DNA of 64,000 nt from Halalkalibacter oceani (GCF_023715605.1 NZ_JAMBOL010000010.1:1-64000), one strand, 5' to 3'; counted from the first letter of the stretch, positions 24,798 through 33,494 are shown. Notes: a model not told the origin generated them from the sequence alone. Numbers and translations: made by a program.

Positions 24798-26174
24798 TCA
24801 TAATAAGAGCAAAGCAACGATTGTTCCCGCGCCGCCAAACAGCAAAGCAAAAGCAAGGTTCCAGATCGAAATACGGTACGGGTTTTCTTCAAGCAGGACA
24901 CCGGTGATCGAGACGGAAACATTAAAAGGTCCGGCCATAACCGTCGCCAGGCTTGAGGTAATCAGGACAATGGACATGCTTAAAGGTGAAACCGCTGTCA
25001 GTACAGGATAGATCACCTCGCCCAAAAGACTGAGCGTCACTAGAGGATGAAACCCAACCATTGCCAGTGCCAGAAAGATGACCTGAACGGATACAAACAG
25101 CAGAACCGGCCAATCCGCTAACGCCATAAAAGGCCGCTGCAGCACATCCATGTAACCGGATTCACGAAGAACGCTAATAAAAAAACCGACGGATAGGAAC
25201 AGCACCATATAATTTTGCAAAGTCACTGTCCGCTTTTTCCATGTTTCGACACTATAGGCGGCATATGACCGTAAGCGCTTAATCGAGCAGGCCCACAAAA
25301 TGGAATACGGAATGATCAGAAACGCCACAGCTTCAAGGAAGCTTAGCTCCACCAGCCTTTTGACGAGAATAATCGTGCTGATAAAAATAACGAGATAGAT
25401 CGCCAGAGCGATAATTTTCATCACAACTCTGCGGTCGATTGAACGAATCTGGCCGTTCTGATCCGGATAGGCTTCAAGTGAATAACGCTTATATCTCCAG
25501 CCGATTCCCCAGTCTGCCAGCAGCAGCAAAAACGACAGCAATAAAAGCCAAGGTAAAACCGTTACATAATTAACTCCCGTCATATCAATACTTAAAGCAA
25601 CCAAAACCTCCATCGGACTCCAGACGAGACAAAGTGCATAGCCCCGCAACATCGCCCGGCTGATAAAAACGGATCTGAGCTTTTTCGCTTTTTCCTTCAG
25701 GTTCTTTTCAAGCACATGATGAACAAGTGGCAGAGTGCCGATATTTAGAAAACTTCCGAGTAAAAAGCTGACAAATGAACCGCGGTAATACAGCTGGCCT
25801 AAATGATTTGTTTTGGCCTTGAGCAGACGGTTAACACTTTGATCATAGCGTCCGACAATGATAATGCTGTTAATAAAAGGAAGCACTAAAATAATCGTTA
25901 CGATAATGACTGTAGAAGTCATCAAAAACGGAATATGATGAATCGGACGTTCAATAAAAGGATAAAGGCCCGCTCCGATGATTAGAAATAGAAACCCTGA
26001 AATTTTATAAAGTCCTTTTGCCGCTTTAAAGGAAAAAACCAGAGAAAGGATCGCCAGCATACCTACAATGTACTCAAGCGCTTCGCTTTGAACAAAAACA
26101 TTCAGCATGTATAAAGCAACTAAACTACTGTATAAAACAAGCATTCTATCTACCTTCATTTCGAGTCGCGGCAT
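24798..26174 (-). CDS. Polytopic membrane protein, putative sugar-acid permease
   Basis: Protein of 458 aa with about 11-12 hydrophobic helices and a charged loop around 235-250. A conserved-looking GPFNVSVSITGVLLEENPYR stretch precedes the last helix. I do not recognise the family; the two-halved layout with glycine-rich re-entrant segments recalls ion-transporter superfamily carriers. As first gene of the cluster, directly before the dehydratase, it is likely the importer. The start is uncertain: ATG 26174 has only GGAAACC upstream, while ATG 26144 has AAGG. Confidence 0.6.
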   Translation of the reverse strand: MPRLEMKVDRMLVLYSSLVALYMLNVFVQSEALEYIVGMLAILSLVFSFKAAKGLYKISGFLFLIIGAGLYPFIERPIHHIPFLMTSTVIIVTIILVLPFINSIIIVGRYDQSVNRLLKAKTNHLGQLYYRGSFVSFLLGSFLNIGTLPLVHHVLEKNLKEKAKKLRSVFISRAMLRGYALCLVWSPMEVLVALSIDMTGVNYVTVLPWLLLLSFLLLLADWGIGWRYKRYSLEAYPDQNGQIRSIDRRVVMKIIALAIYLVIFISTIILVKRLVELSFLEAVAFLIIPYSILWACSIKRLRSYAAYSVETWKKRTVTLQNYMVLFLSVGFFISVLRESGYMDVLQRPFMALADWPVLLFVSVQVIFLALAMVGFHPLVTLSLLGEVIYPVLTAVSPLSMSIVLITSSLATVMAGPFNVSVSITGVLLEENPYRISIWNLAFALLFGGAGTIVALLLL

Positions 26175-26280
26175 ACAAGGTTTCCAATTGTTCGATCCCT
26201 ATGAAATATCCGGCAACATCTCTCATTCTTATCTTCTTTTCCAAAAACGAAATGTGCTATTCCAGGCTCAAACGAACGAT

Positions 26281-26351
26281 GTTTTATATTATAAAACGAC
26301 GTTCCGGAAGAACCGAATCAATCACCCCTCATTTGTTTTATAATGCAAAAC
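26281..26351. promoter_or_regulatory. Two operator-like palindromes at the cluster I promoter
   Basis: GTTTTATATTATAAAAC (26281-26297) and GTTTTATAATGCAAAAC (26335-26351) are similar 17-base palindromes 54 bases apart (about five helical turns). On the minus strand the first contains TATAAT, a likely -10 for the permease-dehydratase operon. They lie upstream of the cluster that encodes an IclR regulator, so they are the best candidate operators. The rest of the 303-base interval 26175-26477 holds a 110-base untranslated leader and the palindrome at 26373. Confidence 0.5.
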
Positions 26352-26372
26352 AACGTTTTCATTTCGTCTGAT

Positions 26373-26400
26373 CAAGAAACCGGTCGCGACCGGTTTCTTG
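26373..26400. terminator. Perfect 28-base palindrome after dctM
   Basis: Positions 26373-26400 are exactly self-complementary, centred on TCGCGA. It lies 78 bases downstream of dctM and can act as a terminator stem for the TRAP operon, although only a short T stretch follows. A protein-binding role cannot be excluded. Confidence 0.5.
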
Positions 26401-26477
26401 TAAACGAATTCATTTCTTATAACTTAATATATTTAGGTGAAAGTGTCAACAGAATTTTGACAATTCCGTCCTATTTC

Positions 26478-27755
26478 TTATTTCATCATTTCGACTAAGA
26501 ATAGCGATATTGGCGGAATGAATATGACAATAAACAACGTAATCAGCATCGCCAGAAAAAACGGGACAATCGATTTCGACAATGTTTCAATTGATAATCC
26601 AGATATCCCTGACCCAACAAACAAGTTAACTCCGAGTGGCGGTGTAATGAAGCCAATCGCCAAGTTAACGACCATAATAATGCCGAAATGAATCGGATCA
26701 TATCCAATATTAACAGCAATCGGCAGTAAAATTGGTGTCAAAATAATAATCGCCGCCAACGTATCCATAAAGCAGCCGACAATCAAAAGCAAAATCGTAA
26801 TGAGTAAAATAATGACAATCGGACTTTCCGAGATTGACAGCATCCATGCTGCAATTTCATTTGGAATCTGCTCCATTGTTAGTAACTTTCCAAATGCAGT
26901 TGCCGTTCCAACAATAATTAAAATCGTTGCGGTCGTCAGCGCCGCATCGGCTATCACTTTTGGCAGATCGCTGAACCTGATTTCACGGTATAAAAGCATT
27001 CCGGCGAGCAAGCCATATACAACTGCCACAACAGCAGCTTCCGTCGGCGTGAAAATCCCTCCGTAAATCCCGCCAAGGATGATTACTGGAATTAACAATG
27101 CCCACTTCGCTTCCCAGAACGCTTTCCCGATCAGCTTAATACTTGTCTTTTCTCCCGTACCTGTATAGCCTTTTTTCCGAGAGTGAAAATAAGCGTAAAC
27201 CATCAAAGCGAGACCGACAAGAAGCCCGGGAATAACCCCGGCAATAAACAGGTCACCGATCGACGTACTGCCGACTACACCATAAATGACCATCGGAATA
27301 CTTGGAGGAATGATAACCCCTAACGAACCTGCTGCGGCAACTGTCGCCGTTGCAAACCTTTTGTCATATCCTTGCCGAACCATCGCCGGAATCATAATTC
27401 CTCCGACTGCCGCAACAGTGGCTGGACCCGAGCCCGAAATCGCTGCAAAAAACATACATGTAATAATCGTTGCGATTGCGAAACCTCCCGTTTTGTTTCC
27501 GACAAGCGCGTTCGCTACACGAAACAGCCGATCAGAGATCCCCCCCTTTCCCATAATTTCACCGGCCAGAATAAAGAACGGCACCGCCATCAGAGGAAAA
27601 GAATCGATCGAGGTGACAAGTTCTTTCGTCAGAAAGTCAACCGGAAATCCTGAATAAATGATTGTAACAAGCGTTGCCAGACCAATCGAAATCCCGATTG
27701 GCACACTTAAAAACAAAAAGATCGCAAACGTTCCAAATAAAACTGCTGAAGTCAT
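26478..27755 (-). CDS. dctM: TRAP transporter large permease (DctM)
   Basis: Membrane protein of 425 aa with about 11-12 helices and typical DctM motifs: an SGSGPATVAAVGGIMIP segment, GVIIPPSIPMVIYG and GFITPPLGVNLF. With DctQ it forms the Na+-coupled TRAP channel that receives substrate from DctP. The gene starts 12 bases after dctQ. The TRAP genes follow the galactonate operon, suggesting sugar-acid uptake. Confidence 0.93.
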   Translation of the reverse strand: MTSAVLFGTFAIFLFLSVPIGISIGLATLVTIIYSGFPVDFLTKELVTSIDSFPLMAVPFFILAGEIMGKGGISDRLFRVANALVGNKTGGFAIATIITCMFFAAISGSGPATVAAVGGIMIPAMVRQGYDKRFATATVAAAGSLGVIIPPSIPMVIYGVVGSTSIGDLFIAGVIPGLLVGLALMVYAYFHSRKKGYTGTGEKTSIKLIGKAFWEAKWALLIPVIILGGIYGGIFTPTEAAVVAVVYGLLAGMLLYREIRFSDLPKVIADAALTTATILIIVGTATAFGKLLTMEQIPNEIAAWMLSISESPIVIILLITILLLIVGCFMDTLAAIIILTPILLPIAVNIGYDPIHFGIIMVVNLAIGFITPPLGVNLFVGSGISGLSIETLSKSIVPFFLAMLITLFIVIFIPPISLFLVEMMK

Positions 27756-27767
27756 CTGTCTCCCCCC

Positions 27768-28292
27768 TTACTCCTCTTTCAATTTCTCAAATTCTGTTTT
27801 CGGATCAAAAGAACCTTTGCCCATTAAAGCCTTACATTGAGCAATTAAATTTTGAATAATCCGGATTGATGTAAGAGCCATTCCAAAAGGAGCCGCTAAA
27901 TAAACAAGTCCCATCGGAATCTGGTTAGCCGGAGATTTTTGACCAAAGGCGAGCAACTGTTCAGAAATACGGTAGCCGTAGATCACGACAAAAATCGCAA
28001 AAGCCAAGAATAACAGATTCGAAATAATATTAAAGACGATTTTCCCTTTGTCTTTGAACAGCAGCAACAGAACGTCCACTTTTATATGACGCTGCTTCTT
28101 CACGCCATAGCTGATTCCGATGTACACAGCCCAAATGAAGCAATACCGTGCTAATTCTTCCGACCAGGAAAGAGAGTTTTGCATGACATACCGCATAAAT
28201 ACTTGAACAAAAATCACGATAACCATCACACTTGAGAGTAGAACAAGCAACACTTTTTCTGCATTCTCATCAAGCCAATGTAGCGCCTTCAT
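27768..28292 (-). CDS. dctQ: TRAP transporter small permease (DctQ)
   Basis: Membrane protein of 174 aa with four helices and the DctQ signature around NSLSWSEELARYCFIWAVYIG. It pairs with DctM in the inner-membrane part of the transporter. GAGGTGAAGG precedes the ATG. It is separated from dctP by 390 bases that carry hairpins, so its expression may be lower than that of the binding protein. Confidence 0.92.
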   Translation of the reverse strand: MKALHWLDENAEKVLLVLLSSVMVIVIFVQVFMRYVMQNSLSWSEELARYCFIWAVYIGISYGVKKQRHIKVDVLLLLFKDKGKIVFNIISNLLFLAFAIFVVIYGYRISEQLLAFGQKSPANQIPMGLVYLAAPFGMALTSIRIIQNLIAQCKALMGKGSFDPKTEFEKLKEE

Positions 28293-28682
28293 CTTCCTTC
28301 ACCTCTTTTTATTGAACAATTTCCCTAGATGTTGAAACGAAGGGCTTGTGCCAAAGGGGCGATTTTCTACCCTTTTGGCACAAGCCCGAAGCAGTGTGCA
28401 CTGTCGCTCTTAAAAAAAGCGAGTGGAGGATCCCACTCCTTGCCGGGCGAGAACGAAGCCAGTGCTCCTATTACCAGGCGCCTTTTGTGATCGCCGAAGC
28501 GGCACACAGAGCCTGCAAAAGCGAATGACAGCGAGCAGGGAAGCGGTTTCTTTCCTGCTCGCTGCGTACTGAAACAGTACAGCCGCTACTTACATTGGAC
28601 TTTTGGAAGGCCTGTAAGAGAAGTCTTCTGTCCGGTTATAAGACGGCAGTCATTCTATTATGTCATAGAACGTCTTGACCCA
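28293..28682. other. dctP-dctQ intergenic hairpin region
   Basis: Contains a 17-18-base hairpin (28342-28358/28370-28387) of the same plan as the first hairpin of the intergenic repeat family, a small AGTGGAGGATCCCACT hairpin near 28410-28430, and a 13-base stem hairpin of the GCGAGCAGG type at 28530-28564. No coding frame is supported. It probably attenuates transcription between the binding-protein gene and the permease genes. Confidence 0.6.
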
Positions 28683-29762
28683 TTATCCTCCAGTAATCTC
28701 GGAAATCGTATTAAGGTACTCATCGACGATCTCTGCGCCAATGGAATCTTTATGCTTCTCAATTACTGGTTGAACTACTTCCTGGAAACGAGCCCGTTCT
28801 TCATCTGTAATTTCAGTGAAAGTCATCGATTCCTTCAGTCTTTCCAGGCTTTCATCCGCTACTTCACGGTTGCGCTCACGGTTGAATAATCCAGCCTCTA
28901 TCGCCGCTTCGTGAATAATGGTTTGCTGATCTGCCGATAATTCATCCCAAATCGACTTACTGAATAAAAACAGGAACGGAGTATAAACATGATTCGTATC
29001 AGAAATATGCTCTTGTACTTCAGCGTACTGGCTTAAATCAATCGTCGGATAAGGATTTTCCTGTCCGTCAACTGTTCCTTGCTGCATCGCTGTAAAAAGC
29101 TCTGTAAATGCCATCGGCGTCGGGTTTGCCCCCATCTCTCTCCAGGCATCAAGATGAATCTCATTTTCCATTGTCCGGATCTTCAAACCATTTAAGTCTT
29201 CAACAGAAGCAACTGGACGGACGCTGTTTGTCAGGTTACGGAAGCCGTTTTCCCACCATGCGAGCCCTACAAGTCCTTGGGATTCAAGTAATCCGAACAT
29301 TTTCTCACCGAATGGACCATCAAGCAGTTCATCGGCTACTGCCGGATCAGAAATCGTAAACGGTAAATCAAACACGCCGTACTCTGGTAGGAAGTTAGCA
29401 AGCGGTGATGATGACGTTACAACGATTTCCAGCGTTCCAAGCTGAAGCATTTCAATCGCCGAACGGTCATCTGCGATTTGACCTGAGTGATACACCTGCA
29501 CTTCAAAATCATCTGTTTGCTCTTCAACAAGTTCTTTAAATCTTAATGATGCTTCATAAGCCGGGTGCTGGTCGTTAATTCCGTTACTGACGCGGATAAC
29601 TCTTTTATCACCGGAACCAGCTGCTGCCTCTTCTCCGCCTTCTGTCTCAGCTGGCGCATCGCCGCCGTTATCTGCCGGTGCCGGCTCGTTTCCGCCGCCA
29701 CCCCCACAAGCTGCTAAAAATAAGACTAACACCATCAACACACTAACCAATTTTACCTTCAT
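28683..29762 (-). CDS. dctP: TRAP transporter solute-binding lipoprotein (DctP)
   Basis: Lipoprotein of 359 aa: a signal sequence with lipobox LAAC (cysteine 19), a Gly/Glu-rich linker to about residue 50, and a DctP-type periplasmic-binding fold. The RxxENxxH-containing segment (IRTMENEIHLDAWREMGANPTPM) and the VDGQENPYPTI motif contain the family's substrate-carboxylate arginine and specificity residues. It captures an organic or sugar acid outside the membrane. GAGGAGGG lies before its ATG; a strong promoter and cre-like sites are upstream. Confidence 0.93.
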   Translation of the reverse strand: MKVKLVSVLMVLVLFLAACGGGGGNEPAPADNGGDAPAETEGGEEAAAGSGDKRVIRVSNGINDQHPAYEASLRFKELVEEQTDDFEVQVYHSGQIADDRSAIEMLQLGTLEIVVTSSSPLANFLPEYGVFDLPFTISDPAVADELLDGPFGEKMFGLLESQGLVGLAWWENGFRNLTNSVRPVASVEDLNGLKIRTMENEIHLDAWREMGANPTPMAFTELFTAMQQGTVDGQENPYPTIDLSQYAEVQEHISDTNHVYTPFLFLFSKSIWDELSADQQTIIHEAAIEAGLFNRERNREVADESLERLKESMTFTEITDEERARFQEVVQPVIEKHKDSIGAEIVDEYLNTISEITGG

Positions 29763-29892
29763 ACGAATTAACCCTCCTCATTTTCTATATCTTTTCGTCT
29801 TTAAGACTTAACAAGGTAGCCGGCCATCCCACCCCCTTCCTGAAATTAATTTTATACTCTTTGAATCTACTTCCTTATTACGAGAATAGAAA

Positions 29893-29966
29893 TAATAACG
29901 CTTACATAAAAAGACTTGTAAAAACGCTTTTCGCCTTGCTGTCTGGATCTTTTGTAAGCGCTATCG
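29893..29966 (-). promoter_or_regulatory. Two cre-like CcpA sites downstream of the TRAP promoter
   Basis: Minus-strand CGATAGCGCTTACA (29953-29966) and TGTAAGCGTTATTA (29893-29906) each match the cre pattern TGWNANCGNTNWCA with one mismatch. They lie at about +9 and +69 of the predicted transcript, where CcpA would block elongation or initiation when preferred sugars are present. Confidence 0.6.
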
Positions 29967-29980
29967 TTTCAACTTCTTAC

Positions 29981-30009
29981 ATAATACCCCATCTTAAAAT
30001 AATAGGCAA
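29981..30009 (-). promoter_or_regulatory. Sigma-A-type promoter of the TRAP operon
   Basis: Minus-strand TTGCCT (30004-30009), 17-base spacer, TATTAT (29981-29986). The 477-base gene-free stretch 29763-30239 is otherwise accounted for by the cre-like sites, an AT-rich block near 30020-30060 upstream of the promoter and the terminator at 30095-30136. Confidence 0.6.
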
Positions 30010-30094
30010 GATCTTTTTAGAAAATTTTTTTCAAAAAAAAATATTTTTCGAGATATATTATTCACCTCTCTTACCCAAACAATGATTTCCACCC

Positions 30095-30136
30095 AAAAAA
30101 GCGATTAAGAAGGGGAAAAACCTTCGTTAACCGCTC
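30095..30136 (-). terminator. Terminator of the galactonate operon
   Basis: On the minus strand a stem of about 13 pairs (30121-30135 with 30100-30113, one bulge) is followed by a run of six T. It separates the operon from the TRAP promoter. Confidence 0.8.
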
Positions 30137-30239
30137 TTGATGTCCATACTTTTTTTCTCAATGAAAAAAGGTATTTCCATTAATTTTTATCGTGATTTAT
30201 TGATCCAAGTCAAAGAACACTAAAATTTTTTTCATTAAA

Positions 30240-31247
30240 TTAATTTACTTCTTTTTCTTTTAGCTGGACTTTCTCCTTCACATCACGATTAAACAAATAA
30301 GTTGGATAGAACCCTCCGAGAACGTCGGCGACATTCTGTGCTGTTTTACGTTTTAATTCATCCTGAGATTCCTCTGAATACCAGGCGGCATGAGGATTTA
30401 AGATGACATTATCCATTTTCAGCAACGGATTGTCAGCCAGAATCGGCTCCTCTTCGAGTACGTCTAAGCCGGCACCGGCGATTTTTCCTGCTTCAAGGGC
30501 GCGAATAAGCGCTTTTTCATCAATGACCGGACCACGTGCGGTATTAATGATAAACGCCTCTTTCTTCATCGCATCAAATTGAGCATCACTAATCATCCCT
30601 CGCGTTGCTTCAATCAACGGTGCGTGGACGGAGACAAAGTCAGAGCGTTCACAGAGTTCATTTAAGTCAACAAGCTCCACGTTCATTTCTTTCGCTACTT
30701 CAGCAGGCACATATGGATCGTGGGCAATGACCTTGATTCCAAAAGCCTGCGCCTTTCTCGCCAACGTTTGCGGGATCTTGCCGAATCCAACTAAGCCGAG
30801 CACGCGGCCAGGCAAACGGAAGATCGGCACACCGACTTTATAATCCCAGTTCCCGTTTTTCACTGCCTGATTTAATTCAACAACTTTTCTGGCACATGAA
30901 ATGAGCAGGGCAAACGCATGATCCGATACTTCATCCATGCAGTAGTCCGTTACGTTAGCGACGATCACGCCATGCTCATTAGCTGCAGCAATGTCCACCG
31001 TGTTGACGCCGACTCCGTATCTTGAGACGACTTTAAGATTAGGCAGGCTTTCGATTACTTTTCGCGTAATTGGTGCATATTGATTAATTAAGCCGACGGC
31101 ATTTGCTTCCTTCGCTGCCGCAATCACTTCATCCTCGGTCTTACATTGCGAGCGGACAAGGGTGGCGTCAACGGTTGCCAATACTTCCTCTTCTGGTGCC
31201 AGTGTTGCAAATTCAAAGTCTGTAATCAATACATTAAACTTACTCAT
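30240..31247 (-). CDS. D-isomer-specific 2-hydroxyacid dehydrogenase (CtBP-type)
   Basis: Protein of 335 aa of the C-terminal-binding-protein-like branch of the 2-hydroxyacid dehydrogenases. The nucleotide motif reads GFGKIP near residue 150, with proline where the third glycine usually is; the catalytic Arg (NTARGPVID), Glu (DVLEEEP) and His (LNPHAAWYS) are present. ATG 31247 is favoured by AAGGAG nine or so bases upstream. Last gene of the galactonate operon, directly after the LarA-like gene. It may interconvert a 2-keto and a 2-hydroxy sugar acid. Confidence 0.82.
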   Translation of the reverse strand: MSKFNVLITDFEFATLAPEEEVLATVDATLVRSQCKTEDEVIAAAKEANAVGLINQYAPITRKVIESLPNLKVVSRYGVGVNTVDIAAANEHGVIVANVTDYCMDEVSDHAFALLISCARKVVELNQAVKNGNWDYKVGVPIFRLPGRVLGLVGFGKIPQTLARKAQAFGIKVIAHDPYVPAEVAKEMNVELVDLNELCERSDFVSVHAPLIEATRGMISDAQFDAMKKEAFIINTARGPVIDEKALIRALEAGKIAGAGLDVLEEEPILADNPLLKMDNVILNPHAAWYSEESQDELKRKTAQNVADVLGGFYPTYLFNRDVKEKVQLKEKEVN

Positions 31248-31274
31248 CTCTTCCATCTCCTTTTTATATCTCTT

Positions 31275-32570
31275 TTACATATCATCATTGATAAAGCCAT
31301 TCTCATCGAACGAAAGCGGGAAAGGTCCTTCCATTAGCTCAATATTGTCCTGATCTTTGATTAGTTGATAAGCAGCTTCTGACACCATGATTTCCCCAAG
31401 CTCAAGCGTATTATGAATGCGGACGATTTTCGCTTCCGGAATGGTAATCCGGTTACATGTGCGCAAAGCTACTACGAGAGCTTCCTTGTCATTATTCATC
31501 GCGACTGGGATTTTAGCCGGGTCAAGCACAGTCGATGTAATCGAATTGGCGTAGGTATAGTTGAAATCAATTTTTTCAACGAGACGTCTTGTCGTAACAT
31601 CGGCCATCCCGATTCCGCACGCATTACCGTGTGTCTTTTCCGTCAAATCAAGGACGATCACCTTCTGAATTGGCGGCGCTTCAAATCCCGGTAACCCGGA
31701 GCCGACCTTTCCGGTAATGTTAGGGTCCATCCCTGATCCGCTAATGTCCTTGCCGATTTCATTGACAATAAGCACATCAATTTCAGGCACAAGGATTTTC
31801 GGAAGCAACGCCTTTGCTTCAACGAGGAGCTCCTTTTCACGCGACGCAATTTCAGCAGCAGGGATTGCTTCAATTTGTTTTGTTTTATCGTAAGCATTTT
31901 CAAGAATCGCCACTCCGAAAATGATCTTGCTATGGGCCAGTACGTAATTCCCAACTTCCGGTATGACGCGTTCAAACTGATCAAAGCCGTATGAATGCAT
32001 TTTTGTCGCGCCCTTATGCTTTCCGAGTCCGATTCCCATCATTTTCATCAGGCCGCTTTCATAGTCCGCTTTAAAGTCGGTATGTGGCTTGACCCGGTTA
32101 ATAACGACAATCGAATCAGCCTCTGAAGCATATTTGTCCAAGTAGACAGGCATTCCGGTTTCCGTCGTTCCAAGCTCAATGACTTCCATGCTGGACTTAA
32201 TTTCAGCGCCAATTGATTCTTCGGTGATGCCATAGCTTGCCAGCACCTGCTTTTGTCCTTCATCCGTCGCTCCGCCATGGCTTCCCATCGCCGGCAGGAC
32301 GAATGGTACCGCTCCTAATCCTTGCAGCTCTTTAACGACGGCATGGACGATTTCAAACAAATTGGCAATCCCCCGGCTGCCGACAGCGACAGCAACGGAA
32401 TCTCCTTTTTTAACGGTGCGCTTAATACTCTCTTTACTAATTTCCTGCTTGACAGCTGCCGGAATCGATTCAAGCTTTGCCTGATCAAACTTCTGCTTAA
32501 CGAGATACATCTTCGGAAAATCAAGCTCATAGCCGCCCGCAAGCTTTACATTCAATTCTTGATTTAACAT
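31275..32570 (-). CDS. LarA-like nickel-pincer-cofactor isomerase homolog
   Basis: Protein of 431 aa resembling the lactate racemase (LarA, DUF2088) superfamily. Conserved elements include AMGSHGGAT (His98), NRVKPHTDF (His163), GLGKHKGATKMHS (Lys184, His185, His192). In LarA, histidines and a lysine in such motifs bind the Ni-pincer nucleotide and move a hydride at C2 of a 2-hydroxy acid. Homologs include racemases and sugar-acid 2-epimerases. No larB, larC or larE is in the window. In this operon an aldonate C2 epimerase is a reasonable inference. GGAGGTG precedes the ATG. Confidence 0.7.
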   Translation of the reverse strand: MLNQELNVKLAGGYELDFPKMYLVKQKFDQAKLESIPAAVKQEISKESIKRTVKKGDSVAVAVGSRGIANLFEIVHAVVKELQGLGAVPFVLPAMGSHGGATDEGQKQVLASYGITEESIGAEIKSSMEVIELGTTETGMPVYLDKYASEADSIVVINRVKPHTDFKADYESGLMKMMGIGLGKHKGATKMHSYGFDQFERVIPEVGNYVLAHSKIIFGVAILENAYDKTKQIEAIPAAEIASREKELLVEAKALLPKILVPEIDVLIVNEIGKDISGSGMDPNITGKVGSGLPGFEAPPIQKVIVLDLTEKTHGNACGIGMADVTTRRLVEKIDFNYTYANSITSTVLDPAKIPVAMNNDKEALVVALRTCNRITIPEAKIVRIHNTLELGEIMVSEAAYQLIKDQDNIELMEGPFPLSFDENGFINDDM

Positions 32571-32829
32571 TTCCTACACCTCCGCTTTTTGTGACACCAT
32601 ACAAAAGATTACAAGATTTCTGAAAAACGGTTGAATACGCTTCCACTTCAAAAAATGCTTCCCTCTGAAAGCATGGACGAAAAGCAGCCTTCAGCTTGGC
32701 TTGAAGAGAGGGTGTGCTATCAGGGTTATTCTTTGGCACCTCCCTCTTGTGTAAGACAGACAGGTGAAACTGCTCAAGCCGTGCCGCTGAAAAGCCGCGG
32801 CAAACACTTTTCATTTCGACATTGCCGGC

Positions 32830-33471
32830 TTAATTTCCTCTTGCCTTCTTTACTTCATCGACAAATGCGGCTGCTCTTTTCGTGAGGGCAGCCAAATACG
32901 CCTCATCGATTTCGACTTTCGTATTGACAAGCGTGCTTCCGACTCCGGCAGCAACCGCGCCATGCTTAATGTATTCCCCGACGTTATCAAGGTCGATTCC
33001 GCCAGTCGGCATGAGAGGAATATGAGGCAGCGGACCGTGTACATCCTTCAAATATCTTGGACCGAAAGCATTGGCAGGGAAAACTTTAATAATATCGCCG
33101 CCAGCTTCATAGGCTCGAAGAATCTCCGTCGGCGTCATCGCTCCAGGAATGCTCACCACACCGTAACGCTTCGTTAATTTAATCGTCTCAACGTCGACAG
33201 TAGGTGAAAAGACAAATTTCGCCCCGGCCATAATGGCTGCCCTCGCCGTTTCCGAATCGAGCACCGTTCCCGCTCCGACAATGACATCATCCCCTAACTC
33301 GGATGAAACCTGCTCAATTAACTGTAACACTTTCGGCGTTTCGACCGTAATCTCAAATGTTTTGACTCCGCCCTCGCTCAATGCTTTGGAAATAGCTGAA
33401 ATATTTTCCGGCTTTGCTCCGCGAATGACTGCGACGATTCCATTTTCCTTAATTTGGTTTAACAGCTCCAT
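32830..33471 (-). CDS. eda: 2-keto-3-deoxy-6-phospho-aldonate aldolase
   Basis: Class I aldolase of 213 aa of the KDPG/KHG family. Glu40 in FEITVETP and Lys129 in DIIKVFPAN correspond to the general base and Schiff-base lysine; the GAGTVLD and GGID phosphate-binding segments are present. It cleaves KDPG or KDPGal to pyruvate and glyceraldehyde-3-phosphate. ATG 33471 is preferred (GGGGAGG upstream) over 33495, which overlaps the kinase stop. Given dgoD in the operon, KDPGal (a DgoA role) is likely, but sequence alone does not separate the C4 epimers. The 259 bases downstream (32571-32829) show no clear gene. Confidence 0.88.
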   Translation of the reverse strand: MELLNQIKENGIVAVIRGAKPENISAISKALSEGGVKTFEITVETPKVLQLIEQVSSELGDDVIVGAGTVLDSETARAAIMAGAKFVFSPTVDVETIKLTKRYGVVSIPGAMTPTEILRAYEAGGDIIKVFPANAFGPRYLKDVHGPLPHIPLMPTGGIDLDNVGEYIKHGAVAAGVGSTLVNTKVEIDEAYLAALTKRAAAFVDEVKKARGN

Positions 33472-33494
33472 ATTATCCTCCCCTTGCTTTTTCA

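Noticed and set aside
32571-32829. Minus- and plus-strand open frames of 84-95 codons between the aldolase and LarA-like genes.
   Set aside because: No family resemblance or ribosome site; they overlap the ends of real genes. Treated as spacer.
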